This document shows, piece after piece, positions 9,967-22,229 of a stretch of DNA of 64,000 nucleotides. A model generated the notes under the pieces. It was not told where the DNA came from, ran no database searches, and worked only from the letters and a program-made list of their open reading frames with translations. Position 1 is the first letter of the stretch; each line of letters starts with the position of its first letter. The translations under genes and the position numbers were made by a program. Source of the stretch: Amborella trichopoda (lineage: Eukaryota > Streptophyta > Magnoliopsida > Amborellales > Amborellaceae); the NCBI RefSeq assembly GCF_000471905.2, contig NW_006499997.1, forward strand, positions 1,787,815-1,851,814, in the 5' to 3' direction.

Positions 9967-12900
9967 TTACTTCCTCCCTTTCATGGTTTGAGACGTGAAA
10001 GCAAAGCCTACTCCTTGCTTCGTTTTGTGGCAGCCTGTTGTGGCTTCAATGACCTCGAATGGGGGAGCAGTGGCTTCCTCACACCTTAGTGTTTGATTGG
10101 AGAGGGGCTCATAATTCATGGTTCTCATGATTCGATGAACCTGCTTGCTGTAAATGCTCCAGTCTAGGGGAGCTTTGGCTTCAATTCAAGGTGTATTGGT
10201 CTTGAGCTCGTCATAAGTCTTAGTCTTAGGGACTAACCCCTTTAAGTACTTTGAAGTGACACACATAGCTTATAGCAGATTCTAGAGGTTACGCACCCCG
10301 CTTCTCAGCTCCACCATGGGGTCTTATCCTTGAGAGCCGGAGGGTTTACTCTTGTCAGCCTGTACTTCCTCGACAAACCCGGAGAAGTGTAGGACCTTCT
10401 TTTGGCTGCCAGTGATCTCCTTATTAAAGGAGGACAAAATTTGGAGCTCCTTTCGTAGCAGTTGGTATGCCAATTCTTCCTCTCTGCCTCTAGGAGAGCG
10501 ATGGGGACATGCAGAACCTTTTGCTGGTCTGTTGTATAGGTGACCCTTAGTGTTGAAAGGTCCACCTCTGGGGCTTCCTCTGGCTCAGGGGTTACTTCTG
10601 TCTTGTTGTTTTGTTTTGGTGAATTAGAAGTAGAGGGAGAAGCTTCATCTTCAGGAGAGGATAACATAACCTTGGATAGGTGGCAAGGTATACTTGGGTG
10701 AATGGGGGTCAAAGGGAGGATCTTGCCTTGTCTTTCCTCTTCTTTGAACATATCCGTGATCATTCGCCCTAGATCCTTAATGTCATCATGAGACGAAGGT
10801 CCTGTCTCTCTCACAGACTTTAGATCATAATCTTTTGGCTTTTCTGATGCTGGAAGGTCTGTGAAATAGTACTTGGCATCAGCATAGTGAGTTTCAGCTA
10901 CGAGGAATGGTCTTTTGTCAACATAGACCATGTGTTGGCTTCCATCTCTGCTGTACTTGAAACATTGGTGGAGCATGGAAGGAACCACCCCCTGATCGTG
11001 AAGCTAAGGAAGATCAAGCAGAACGTTGTAAGAGGTATTGGTGTCGATTACATGGAACTAAGCGTAATCATTGAGATCACCGATCTTGAGGCGAAGACAC
11101 ACTGTGTCGCCTGGCTTTTCTCCTAACTGGTTGAACCCTTGCACAGTTATGTGGGTAGGAGTGTGGTCATCAGACCCTAATCCTAGTCGGGTGGGAATCC
11201 TTCCTGGGATCAGGTTAACTGCTGACCCTCCGTCCAGCATGATTCGATTGAGAGGGTAGGCGTGCAATTCACCATTCACGAAGAGGGGGCGATTATGGAA
11301 TTTCCCTCCCAATTGAAGGTCATCTTTAGAAAAGGAGATTGCCAGGCACCCACTTAGGATGGTTGGGTCAACCTCAATAGGCTCCACCTCAGTCTCATAC
11401 ACCTCTGGGTTAGAAAGAGCTTGGACTAGAGCCATACGATAGTCTCTAGACAGCAGGAGGGCATCATAGATACTTCAAAGGGCTGGAAGCTTTCTCAAGT
11501 ACCCATTACACCGTATTTTACTTTATCCTCTTTTATCTTCTGTGTTCCTGATCTAGTCACCGGTGTAGGTGATAGGGTAGGCTTAGGAATAGGCTTCGGT
11601 TGAGTTCTGGTTTGTGACATGAGCTAACTTTCAGCCGGTGTGGTCTAGGTTGATGGGGTAGTAATAGGAATTTCTACTAGGGACGTAGAGGTTTGAGGTT
11701 TAGGCTTAGGGGAAAGTGAAGGATCAGGAAATTTGAGGATCTTGATCTTTTGAGGTGTGGGCTATAGCTTCTTTCCCGCTATTAAGTTCATTTGCCCCGT
11801 GATCGCTGGTACTTCCAAGATCTACTCCATGTGGGAGGCTTCTTTAGAAGAGGAGGTCGAGGATGACTCGGTCATTGATCGAGTTAACATGGCATCGTCG
11901 GCTGTCAAAAATCTAGCCGCCTGGGTCAGCATCTCTCTGGGACACTCTTGCTGTGTCGTGGTGAAGCTGGTGCCTCCGAACTCTTTGTTTAGAGTGTCAA
12001 AATCTGGGCATCGTAGAGCAATACCTGGAGAAGGAATAGAGGAGGGGAAAGGAGAAGAAGAGATAGAACGTTATGGGCAGCTTTTTACATCATCGCCATA
12101 ATTGGACGTTTGCAGGGGGTATTTAAGGTCATGCCCTGGCTTTGACCGTCGTGGAGTGCTTTAACGTCGTCACCCATTTTGGCCGACTCTTGAGATATTG
12201 ATCACTCAGGGCCATCTGTCTGATTGGACGATGAGATGAGGCGAGTTGCGCCTGAGATGAAGTCCCGCAAGGTTGGTAGAGGAGGAAGGGGCCTAAGGAG
12301 TTTTTCCTTAACTAGTGGCTGCGGAAGATGATTCCTTTTGCGGGCTGACCTTCGTGCTTACCTTCTCCTTCGGGATCCTTGAGGGGGTGTTTGGACATCC
12401 TTATCAGACCAGTGAGTGGCCCTTGCTTGGTGGACTGCCTGATGTTTCAAGGATTTGAGCCTACTTCGCACATGGTAGACTTCCCAGGGCGGAGAAGTCG
12501 AGGGCTCTGAATGGTCTAGTGCATGCTCATGAGGGGCTTGTAACGGGGCTTCCTCTTGAACGAGAGCGAGGGCTTGGACGTATGCTGAGAGAACCGCACA
12601 GATGATGTGGCCTTGTTGGATTTTCTCTGCTACCATGGCCTCGAACCCAGTGCATTCCTTGAGTTCGTGACCCCACACTTTGTGATAGGGGCACCAAAGT
12701 TTTTTCCTGACCCAGGCAAGATGCTTAGCTATCTGGCTGACTTGGGGGTGACAAGACCCTGCTGGAGCATTGCGTCAAAGAGGGCCTGCTCAGTATTTTG
12801 CTGGTATTGCATCAGGGGGTCTTCTTGCACAGGTAGAAGAGAGACCTAAGTGTCGGGTGGCCCTGAACCTCTTGACACTGCTGCATATTTTCTGCCAAGA

Positions 12901-14460
12901 GTTTATGGAAGCCAGTGCACTCAATGATGTCATGACCTCGTATCTAGTGGTACGCACACCAGAGGTTCTCAATCCCTGCAGGCAGGAAGTTGGGCTGCCT
13001 AGTCAACTTTAGCGTGGCGATCCCTTCTTCAAGCATTATAGAGAAAAATGCACAAAGAATATAGGGTGCCCCATCGTTCTCTTGGATCGTGACTATGTGA
13101 GATGCCTCAGCTGCCCCGAATGGGTTTTTCAACTCTTCAAGCTTTATCTGACCCTTGTTGATAAGGGCCTTGATAGTGTCGTTGAGATTGTAGCAGTCAT
13201 GAGTGGGGTGGGCTACTCTCTTATGATAGGCGTAGTACTTCTCATTCGACTCCTGCCCTGGTAACTCTACAGTTGTGACCTATGGCAGCTGGATCATGTT
13301 CTGTTCTAACAATAGTTGGATCAGTGCAGGGGTCCACTCCGTGTCAAAGGCGTAAACCTTATTTTGGTGCATCATTCTGCTTACTGTTTTTAGGGAGCAG
13401 GACCGCATTGTAGGACTGTTGCTTGCCCCTGGCCTAAGGTGTCTGTGCTTTAGAGAGGTTGAGAGTTTGGGGAGCCATGCTTTTATTGTCAGTCACTGTG
13501 ATGGCCTCGCTGATCACTACCTTTTGATTGCCCCGACTGTTGGAACAAGTGTTTGAGCCAGTGGATTGCTGAAGAGGGTTGCCGTGGTGCTTGAACAATC
13601 CCTTGCTACGAACTGTCTAAGAGATGGGCTCTGACATGGATGGTAAATTGGATGCCTCGACATGTAGGGCAATCTTGGGAAGCATGTTTCATATGCAGGT
13701 CTAGACTGCTTCCTTCTCTGTCATGGGGGTGACGTGAAAGGTTGCCAACTCTCTCCATCAGGTGATGAACTTGTCAACCAGCTCAAGGTGAGGAGCTCGA
13801 TGATTTCTAAGTTCCTTTGTACTTCGTAGAAACGTTGGTAGAACAACTGCTCCATTTCTTGCCAAGTGTCCACCGATTTTGGCAGCAGCTGAGCATACCA
13901 CTGGAAGGCTAGTTCTTCAAGGGTCTCAATGAACTAGTAGAGGAGGAGATGTCTGTCAGTTGTCGTCTCCTGGCAGGCCGCTTGGAAGTGGGTCGTATGC
14001 TGATGAGGAGACGTGGTACCATTGAACAGGGGGAGTTTCCCTTTTTGGTATTTCGAGGGAAACGAGCCCTGGTCAATGTATGAAGGATACGGCTTTTGGT
14101 AGAGTGGTGTCTCCTGCATGCCCGAGACCTTTTCTTGAGGCTATGGACCACCATAGCAACAATGTCGGTTTGGAAGAACCCACGAGAAGAGGCGCTGTCT
14201 TGAGAAACTGGAAGGGGAGTCTACCTAGGAGCTGTGTACTTACCGGTTGGGGAATCAGACAAAGAAGGGGACTTGGAGGCCTTTAGGCGCTCCATTATTT
14301 CGAGGATGGCTTGCATCAATTCCTTAAACTTGTTCATTCGCTCATCCTGAACGTCATTCGAGTCATTGATTAGCTTGACATTGACTATTTCTTCTGGGAG
14401 GCCAGAGTCAGGTGATGCAGCAGACTGTCGAGACTGGCGAGTCGTGCATAGCAAGTAGTC
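9967..14460 (-). pseudogene. gag-protease polyprotein of element 1, broken
   Basis: Read leftward: the gag N-terminus (14454-14221), the gag core with YQKPYPSYIDQGSFP and GKLPLFNGTT (14119-13934 and other frames), a knuckle-like HPTHDCYNLND block (about 13230-13130), WGHELKECTGFEAM (12678 down), then aspartic protease (11435-11058). The protease motif MLDGGSAVNLIP has its Asp codon at 11232-11234, with D-G-G where retropepsins usually have D-S/T-G. The adjacent frame continues with VPSMLHQCFKY (10988-10305), a usual Tat sequence after protease. A tail ending QGVGFAFTSQTMKGRK stops at 9967. Reverse transcriptase, normally next, is absent. Several frameshifts and stops make this a pseudogene. 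Confidence 0.85.
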
Positions 14461-14936
14461 TGGAGGGGCTCAGTTTGCCCCTACCCGACTTGAGGCTTTG
14501 TATGCCGATCTTGTGAGGAACGATTATTGACGGTCTTGGGACCGTGACTTCTGGATGGTGATCACCGAACAGTATTCCTAGACTTGCTCAAGTTCTAGAG
14601 TTTGAAGAGGGAAGAAAGGATTGCAAGGGAGGAGGTCGTTAGGGGTGGTGACCTTGACTGCCTTGGAGGTTCCCCTGGTCAGGATCTATAGGCCTCTTTT
14701 TTGCTTGATCCTGAGGCGGCCGTGAACCTCATTCCAAAATCGAGTCTGAGACCTGGACCACCCCGTTTTCTTCAAACAAGTGAGGGCCATGTGTACGAGC
14801 TAGAGAAGGGAGTGGGCCCTAAGGATGGAGGGCATCTTGGGTTCTTCTCTTAGAGGCTGGAGGACTCTATCTGACATCAAGTCGTTGCCCCGAGTTCCTT
14901 TGTGAGGCCGGGATGTTCGGTTGACCCGGGGTTGGC
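14461..14936 (-). other. Upstream gag region, element 1
   Basis: Colinear with 45030-45510 of element 2. No long open frame survives. It lies between the leader ORF and the recognisable gag N-terminus and may once have joined them. Confidence 0.4.
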
Positions 14937-15700
14937 TCAAGATGGTACTCTTAGGGAAGACCTTTGAGTACCAGGGCTCGAGGTGCTTGCCTGGCGTCGG
15001 GGAAGCAGTAAAGGAAGAAGTTGGTTCGTGACTCCACCTGAGTCTAGATCCGAGAGGGACCTACAAAGATGGTGCGTGTGCACCTTTAGGTTTAGCTGTC
15101 CGGGTGACTTGGGGATCAGCCCGGGCTCAGTCAATGGGTTTGACCTAAGACCCACGAGTTCCTGTTTATGAGCGACGAGGCAGGAGCTTGTCTCTCACAA
15201 CGTGAAGCAGTGTGTGCCGAGAGGGAAGACGGAAGAGTCGACCCTCCTATGCTCGAAGTGGCATAGAGCGCGCTTCCCTGAGTTGTGGAAAGTGAATGTA
15301 TGACGCATGTAGGGTTTGGCCCGAGAAGGCCTGGCCTTGGATGCGAGCTCATGGAAACATCAGGGTTGCCCTGAGGTGTGGCTTGTGTGGATAGACCACG
15401 AGCCTTTGAGTGTGTGTGAGGGGTGAAGACCTCAGGGCCTCTGCCTCTGTGTACCGACCCTCTAGGTGTAGAGGCTCGATGTAGTGAAGGAGCACAGGGG
15501 GTTGCCTTGCGGCGAACCTCAGAAGCGATGAAAGTTTGCTTGCCTTTCGTAGGGATGGATGGGGCAGCCTTCTGGCGTACCGCAGCAGTACGTTTGGCAG
15601 GAGATTTGCCTGTAGCAGGGTGTGCCACAATAGGAGTTCTACCCATGTAAGGGGCCTTGGTGGAGAGTCCACCAGGGCCAGAAAGTGGGGAGGCAAGGAC
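14937..15700 (-). pseudogene. Leader ORF between primer site and gag, element 1
   Basis: Two overlapping minus-strand frames: a Ser/Pro/Arg-rich 171-residue stretch (15646-15131) and a frame with GLIPKSPGQLNLKVHTHH and SPGTQRSSLRVPS (15155-14937). The second has a clear counterpart in element 2 (45743-45516), ending in the same SPGTQRSSLRVPS. Conservation between two diverged copies suggests it once encoded protein, either a separate leader protein or an N-terminal gag extension. I recognise no domain. Element 3 lacks this stretch: its primer site and gag are only 300 bp apart. Confidence 0.45.
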
Positions 15701-15943
15701 CCTTAGGTCCCCGCTCGCACCGATCCAGGTGAGAACTTAGGAGCCGGATCGTGAGTCATGACTCAGAAGGAAAGTAGGGAAGGAGGCTTGAGCAACTCGC
15801 TTCCCTGGGACAACCACGAGTGCAGGGATATGGATGTCCCCAACCCGGACGAACGGGTTGAACAACCTAGATGCCACATAAATAGGTGTAGAAAGTAAAA
15901 AGGAAATTGGTCAAACAAGAGTGAGCAGACTAAGGGGTAGTAA

Positions 15944-15962
15944 CTCCCTAGTGGAGTCACCA
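15944..15962 (-). promoter_or_regulatory. Primer binding site, element 1
   Basis: On the minus strand this reads TGGTGACTCCACTAGGGAG, matching the intact site TGGCGACTCCACTAGGGAC of element 3. It lies three bases inside the LTR end. I do not assign the priming tRNA. Confidence 0.75.
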
Positions 15963-15965
15963 AGC

Positions 15966-17242
15966 TGTTTAGGTGCCTCAATTCCCCCTCCAGATCTAGG
16001 TGATCTGGTGGCACATGTCTCAGGTTTCTGGTGAACCCGAGATTTGAGATCTATCTCTCGGAACTCGAGGGCAAGGGCAGGCATACCAACCAATGACAAA
16101 GGAATTTTAGGTGCGTTCGGGACTTACTCAAGCTGGCTTGTGTGAACACCCTCTTAGATCACGAAGAAAGCCCCCCAGTTGCTTGAGCTGATTCGGAATC
16201 GCCTCCCTTGACTTGTAATTATTTTGTTTTTTCCGCACAACACTTTTATGGTTAATTTGTAGGACAAGTGAGTCAAAGGGACCCACCCTTGTCTTAGGGC
16301 AATGTATGTTCACATGAGAAGGCGATGAAGTGCAAGGTTCGGTGAAAGATAGCAACAAGAAGAGCGCTTGACGTGGGGGTGAGACTAGCATGACAAGCAG
16401 AAATCACCGACTCGGAGTGGTAGCAAGACGGGCATGGTTCTCAAGACCAACATGGTGGAAATACTACTTGAAACCGAAGTCAGCACGTTGGTGATAGGTT
16501 AGGTCTACCCTCAGTCAAGTGAGAGGAGAAGGCGGTGAAGAGGAAAGAACGAGACGATAAAGAGAAGGGCAAGTTCGGACGTCAATAGGCATCGCAGTGG
16601 GCAACTCAGTGGGCAATGTCAGGAGACAGTGCATCCCTTGTGGACGGCGCCAGCTCTTGACGAGGCACACGGCGATAGCTTCTCCTAGGTTGCACGGTGA
16701 TCGGCACAGAATGTAGGGAGAACACGATGGGCATCGATCGTACGGAGGAAACTCGCGGACCGCAATGGGTGTCACCAGAGACTCTAGTGGGCAGCGATAG
16801 GAATCGTTGTCTCTATTAGATGCGTAATAGAGGAAGACCCATGTTGGTTGTAGCAAGATTCACCGTCTTGGTTCTTCACCGACACGTCACAGCTACGTCT
16901 GTGGGCGGCAATAGGTAGTGCCATCTACAGACTTCACTGGAAGAAAGAGACAAACGAATAGAAGGGGAGGGGGACTCGTTCATGCCACTACCATCGCCAT
17001 GCACAACCTGTGGTACCAAGGGAGAGGCATGCACGACACTATCAGGGTGTCAAAGGCCGATTCTGCAGGAACTGTTTCTCAGTCTGCACTGCTTTAAACA
17101 TGTTGGAATGCAAAGAAACATGGTAAGAGATTCTTGTGAGACCTCACGAAGATCTTAGTCAGTTCTAGGGTCGTTCTGAGACTGTCCAAATTTCCACTAT
17201 ATTGAGTAGCTCCCCCATGTTGATGAAAAATACCTTCCAACA
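15966..17242 (-). repeat. 5' LTR of element 1 with promoter deleted
   Basis: Bounded by TGTTTAGG on the left (from TGGTTAGG) and CTTCCAACA on the right. Bases up to about 17045 match the R/U5 part of element 2 (46552-47790); from about 17046 they match the U3 start (49110-49320). About 1.3 kb with the TATA box and most of U3 is missing. The join occurs at CAGGGTG, also present at the equivalent U3 position, so a microhomology deletion is likely. Confidence 0.8.
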
Positions 17243-17344
17243 TGTGGTGCAGTGAATGAATTCTTGGGGATGCATGATGAAGGTCCAAATGGGAGTGCCA
17301 CGGCATGCGCATGGTGGTAAGTTTTGGATGGCCCACGTGGCACT

Positions 17345-17540
17345 AGGCTTTGACTGAAGCACACGGCATTAACCACTTGGTGAGGTGTGCGGCGTTAGCT
17401 CCTTGACAACGCGCATGGCAATAGCTCCTTGATGACGTGTGCGATGATAGCTCTTTAATGAAGCATGTGGCGATAATGCCTTGATCAGGTGCGCGGTGAT
17501 AGCTCCTTAATGAATTGCGCGATGATAGCCTTTATGAGTC
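17345..17540 (+). repeat. 26-bp tandem array
   Basis: About seven units such as TGATGACGTGTGCGATGATAG plus CTCTT, with a regular 26-bp period. It lies 100-300 bp upstream of the TATA box at 17640. Confidence 0.8.
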
Positions 17541-17639
17541 TCAGGCTTGACTTGCCTCGACCTGGTCTTATTGCCATCTGAAGAGGGAGACTGGGACGTC
17601 ATTTCGAATTTGTGAGGGACATTTTGTGGCACTGTTGAG

Positions 17640-17648
17640 TATAAAAGG
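17640..17648 (+). promoter_or_regulatory. TATA box of antisense gene, best-preserved copy
   Basis: TATAAAAGG preceded by GTGGCACTGTTGAG. This is the copy closest to a canonical plant TATA box and the one that makes the aligned sites at 5008 and 38700 interpretable. Confidence 0.65.
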
Positions 17649-18982
17649 GGAAAAACCCCATTTCGCTATTTTATCGAAGGGTAAAACAGTTGAACATATT
17701 TTTTTTTTTAGAGAGAGAGCTGAAGCTTCTGTCAAGAGTTTCCCGGCTAGAATGTCCCGACTAGAGTTTCCCAGCCAAAATCTGCAGTACTCAGGCCATT
17801 AGGAGTTTTCGAAGAGTGTCAAGGCTCTCTGATCAGGGAAGAGGGAGCTTCTCAAACCTTCACCGAGACCTTTCTGGTGAAGCTGCGAGAGTCGCAGTGG
17901 TGCTTTGCCGAGGTTTGAGTGCTTTTCCCATAGTTCCATAATCATTGGCAGGCTGTAAAAGGGCCGGGGACTCTGACGGTCCTCTGGTTGTCGAAAGAGA
18001 AGGAGGAGGGGCAACAGTTCTGTCAGAAACTCTACGGTTTTTTCGACGGATACATGAGTGGAGAGAAGAGAACCCGCATGGTCACAGGGAAACTTGCACA
18101 GGAATTCCAGTGGTTCTTTCGATATTCCAAGCTGGCGATAAGGGGAAAGAACAGGGTCAAAAGGGATTTCCCGACGGACAGAGGAAGTTTCTAGCGAAAC
18201 CCGAAGGGTTGCAGGGAGGCGAAAGGTCGTAATAAGGAGAACCGTCAGCGTTAATGCCTCCCGAGAATTGGAAATAGTGGGAACCGAGGCATCGCGAGGA
18301 CATGCACGACATTATCCCCCATGTAGCGCTGCCTTCGTGTGTCTCTAGGCTGCACACGACGATAGCAACTCTTGGGAGCATGTCGCTCGCGGCGATGGTC
18401 TCATGCGACGTTGGCCTACCTGTGATGATGGTAGCATGCAGCGTTGAGCTGCGCACGATAGTGGTCACCTATGGCGTTAAGTCGCACGCGACGATGATCA
18501 CATGTGGCACTGAGTTACGCAGGGCGATGATCATGGACGGTGATGCCTTGTGGGGGCCAAGAGTGATGGCAGATGAGAAGGCCCGATTACTGTGGTCTGT
18601 TAACTCCTCCACTCAATGAAAACCCACTGTCGGACCTTTTCTCTCCTTTCCCTTTCCTCCACACCATCGAAAAACTGCCAGAAGCCTATAGCAGACCTCT
18701 ACTACACCCTCGGTCCCTGTTTTCTCACTTCTCTGGTATCATAGAACCCTTGCTGAAAACAAGACACCAGCAATTTCCCTGAGTGAGGAGATGGCTGCAA
18801 CTCCCTTGTGTACCCCGTGTCCCGACTGAAGTTCTCACAGGAAACCTTTAACACTCTCTTTGTCTTCTTGCAAACTCCCCCAAGTGCCCTGCATTCTCGC
18901 TGGAAGCCTCCTTCTCTCTCTCACTGCTAAAATTTCCTTAGTTGTTTTACCCAAAAGTGAAAAGGTAAAAAGGGGGTTTTAT

Positions 18983-18992
18983 CCTTTATATA
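18983..18992 (-). promoter_or_regulatory. TATA box of antisense gene, element 4
   Basis: TATATAAAGG on the minus strand, with the conserved downstream GGGGG run and a TTTACC stretch. Directed leftward into the leader at 18600-18960. Confidence 0.55.
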
Positions 18993-19689
18993 GCTGTAGC
19001 TTCCCTGAAATGCCCCTCACAAGTTGCAAATGACAGCCAAGTCCTTAAAGACCAAACGACGATGGGCTGGACCGGGTCGAGCTTAGGCCCGAAGCCCAAA
19101 CACATGTCACCACCATCCATGTAGTGCCGAGCATTAAGTGTCAAATGGACCAGGATCTAGTCATGGCCTAAGCCAGGGGCCCGGACTCAAGACCAGTGTC
19201 GCCTGTGACTAACGCCGACTAATGTCGTGCGAGACTAATGCCATCTGTGACTAACGCTGTGTGTGAAATTCACTGACCAATACCGCGTGCGACTAACGCC
19301 GTATTCGACCAACGCCGCGCATGAAAGTCACTGGCCAGCACCACATGCAACTACTGCCTCTGCGACTACCGCTCAGCGTCGTTCGTGCAATTATCACTCA
19401 TGCTAGCACCGCGCATGTTACTTCCGCCCATGCTAACATCGTGCGAGTCTAAGCTTGCCCACCACCATGAGTGTTTTGTCACTACCGCCCTTCAACCCCA
19501 GGGAGTCACACTCTCCCCTTAATCCCCAGTGAAGTCCACTTCCATTTGCCAACCTTAGTCTGGCCACCATTTCCATCCGAGCCGTCAGCTTGTGTAAAAC
19601 CTTAACCATTTTATCCCCAGGGAGTCGGAATGCCATCCACAGACCTATTCCCCACGAAACTTCACCTACATGGTGACCCACACAATGGT

Positions 19690-20400
19690 CTAGATGTACA
19701 ACTATACGACCTTAGACTATAGCTGACGTCTAGTTGAATGACCTTAAACTGCATGGTTCTAGCTACATGACCCTAAACTGCACAGCCATGGTCAAGATGC
19801 ATGACCCTAAACTGCACAACCATGGTCTAGATGCATGACCCTAAACTGCATGGTCCAAACTATATGACCTTAAACTATAGCGGAGGTCTAGTTGCATGAC
19901 CTTAAACTGTCTGGTCCGTGTTGCATGACCCTAAACTGCACAGCCATGGTCTTAGCTGCATGACTCTAAACTGCACAACCATGGTCTAGATACATGACCC
20001 TAAATTGCTTGGTCCAAACTACATGACCTTAAACTGTAGCGGAGGTCTAGTTGCATGAACTTAAATTGCATGGTCTACATGACCCTAAACTGCACAGCCA
20101 TGGTCTGTGCTGCATGATCCTAAACTGTACATCCATGGTCTAGATGCACGACCCTAAACTGCACAGCCATGGTCCTAGCTACATGACTTTAAAGTTCATA
20201 GCCATGGTCCAAACTATACGACCTTAGACTGTATCAAAGGTCTAATTGCACGACCTTAAACTGCATGGTCCTAGCAGCATGATTTTAAACTGCATAGCCA
20301 CGGTTCAAGCTATATGAACTTAAACTATAGTGCATGTCCTAGCCGCATGACGTTAAACTACTTTGCACAAGTTCAGGAGGCATGACCTTAAACACACCCC
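19690..20400 (-). repeat. 35-bp tandem array, element 4
   Basis: Complement of the unit in element 1: repeated GACCTTAAACTGCA and CATGGTC motifs, more degenerate than at 3640-4365. A shorter stretch follows at 20740-20830. Confidence 0.85.
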
Positions 20401-21190
20401 CACACACGGGCAAACACCCTTTACATGCATTTTCACGCACGCCTTCCCGAACCGACCTGTCCGTGTGCACACACCACATTCATCAGTTCCCTAATGAATC
20501 CATTCACTTCATTACCCTTCATCATTCCCAGTGAGTCTTACCCACACTCATGAACGGTGAGTCAACCCACCACTCATACTCGACGTCAGCTAGTGGGTCA
20601 CCACTATCCACCTTCCATACCAGCACCATCCATCCTTTATAGGCAACACCATGATATATCGCCCCAAAGTGAGTCAAACCACCACCATACTCACTCCATG
20701 GCCCCCACAATCTGTCATTAATTGCCACCATTGTCCAGTTATATGACCTTAAACTATAGTACACGTCCTGACTGCATGACGTTAAAATGCTTCGCATAGG
20801 TCTCGGAGGCATAACCTTAAACACGCCTTCCCAAAAGAAAAAAGAACAAAGGAATAACGAGCATGGTGTTTACCTAAATAAGGGACTGCCATGAGTAAAA
20901 ATGACAGACGGGCATGGTCACGAAACCATGAGTAAGAGCGTTCCATGAAAATAAAAACCTGGGCACGGTGAAAACTCGAAAGGTCACCGTGAGTAAAAAT
21001 GGAAGAATAAGGGTGAACATGGCCTTAAGATCATGGGTAAAAGAGCCCTGAATAAAGCAGGTTGGTGAAAACCATCTCTGTGGCCCCACTTCCCAAGTCT
21101 AAGTGAAAACCCGCAAATGACGCTTGGACCAAGAGAGAAGGTTGTTACGACGCTCGCTTCCGTAAGCGGCTTCTGCCAGCACTCCCCTCA
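20401..21190 (+). other. Conserved non-coding spacer, element 4
   Basis: Reverse complement of about 2100-2900 in element 1. It includes the stretch 20870-21060 that mirrors 2130-2400. No gene visible. Confidence 0.55.
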
Positions 21191-21440
21191 TCATCAAAAA
21201 AACAGTCCACGCGAGGGTGAGGACTTCGACATGATCGGTCAAACAAACAAAACAGTCCATGCAAGGGTGAGGACTTTAAAAGGATCCCTCAAACAACGAA
21301 AAAAGTCCATGTGAGGGTGAGGACTTCGACAGGATCCCTTAAACAAGCAAAATAGTCCACACGAGGGTGAGGACTTCGATAAGATCCCTCAAACAAAAAA
21401 AAACAGTCGATGCGAGGGTGAGGAGTTTGACAGGATCCCT
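21190..21440 (+). repeat. 50-bp tandem repeat, about 5 copies
   Basis: Units begin AGGGTGAGGACTTCGACAGG, continue with ATCCCTCAAACAA and end with an A-rich stretch and AGTCCATG. Elements 1 and 2 carry only a single copy of this segment (near 1195 and 35378). One further copy lies at 21950-22030. Confidence 0.85.
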
Positions 21441-21910
21441 CAAAACATTCTCTCTCTTCCTCTCAATTTCTCTATCTCTTTCTTTATTTCTCTTTCTTTT
21501 CATCTATCTTCCTCTTTATTTCCCTATCTCTCTTTCTATTCATCTCTCTTTCTCTCCTTTACTCTATCTCTTTCTCTATCTTTCTTTCTATTCTTCTCTC
21601 TTTCTCTATCTCTTTTTCTATTTTTCTATCTCGTTCTTTATCTCTCCTTTTATTCATCTCTCATTCCCTCCTTATTTCTCAATCTCTTTCTCTATCCATC
21701 TATCTCTTTCTTTCCCTTTCTCTCTATTCTACCTCCCTATTTCTCTTTCTCTATCCATCATCTCTCTTTCTCTTCTTCTCTTCTTCTCGCTCTTAACATG
21801 CATGCTAGTGGAAGTGTTGTGCATGCCCCTCTCTCTCTCTCTTTCTCTCTCCTTTCTATCTCTTCTATCTCTTTTTTCTCTTCCCTCATCTCTCTCTCCC
21901 TTCTTTAGTG
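21440..21910 (+). repeat. Pyrimidine-rich simple sequence
   Basis: CT-rich low-complexity tract inserted in the 50-bp repeat zone of element 4. It creates a long Leu/Ser/Phe open frame (21367-21918) that is not a gene. Confidence 0.85.
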
Positions 21911-22229
21911 CTGGATGAACACGTAGGCCGTCACAGGTACCGTCCGACAGGGTGAGGACTTAAAAGACTAATCCCTCCAAATCATAAAATAGTCCACGTG
22001 AGGATGAGGACTTTGGCAGAATCCCTCAAAAGTCTCTTCTCCCCCAAAGTCTCCACAAATGGATCTATGACAAATGCATCCAAATGTCTGAGCATCCTAG
22101 TTACAACATTGCGTGGATATCTCCTCGACGTTCACGTGGTCCTGTGGCTAGGAAGAAAAAAAAAAAGAAATAAAGCCGAAGGAAATTTCCAAATGTTATC
22201 CTTCTCACTTCTCTTGAAGCACAATATTC

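Larger units (their letters stand above)
1..17242 (-). mobile_element. Element 1: non-autonomous Tat-like LTR element
   Basis: This is a Ty3/gypsy element read on the minus strand and cut by the left window edge. From right to left it has a 5' LTR (15966-17242), a primer site (15944-15962), a leader ORF, gag and protease (about 14460-9967), an antisense gene on the plus strand (5983-9851), its promoter and tandem repeats (about 1590-5016), and a 3' LTR (1-1130). No reverse transcriptase, RNase H or integrase can be seen on either strand. Assignment to the Tat/Ogre lineage rests on the gag and protease sequence style and is established family knowledge. Many stops and frameshifts show it is old. 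Target duplications cannot be checked because the left end is outside. Confidence 0.85.
17243..18590 (-). mobile_element. Internal fragment of a fifth family member
   Basis: Starts directly after element 1's LTR and is colinear with 4440-5960 and 38190-39640, in the same orientation as elements 1 and 2. It holds a 26-bp array (17345-17540), a TATA box (17640) and the antisense leader, but no ORF. It stops near 18590, where sequence turns to the opposite orientation. Confidence 0.7.
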
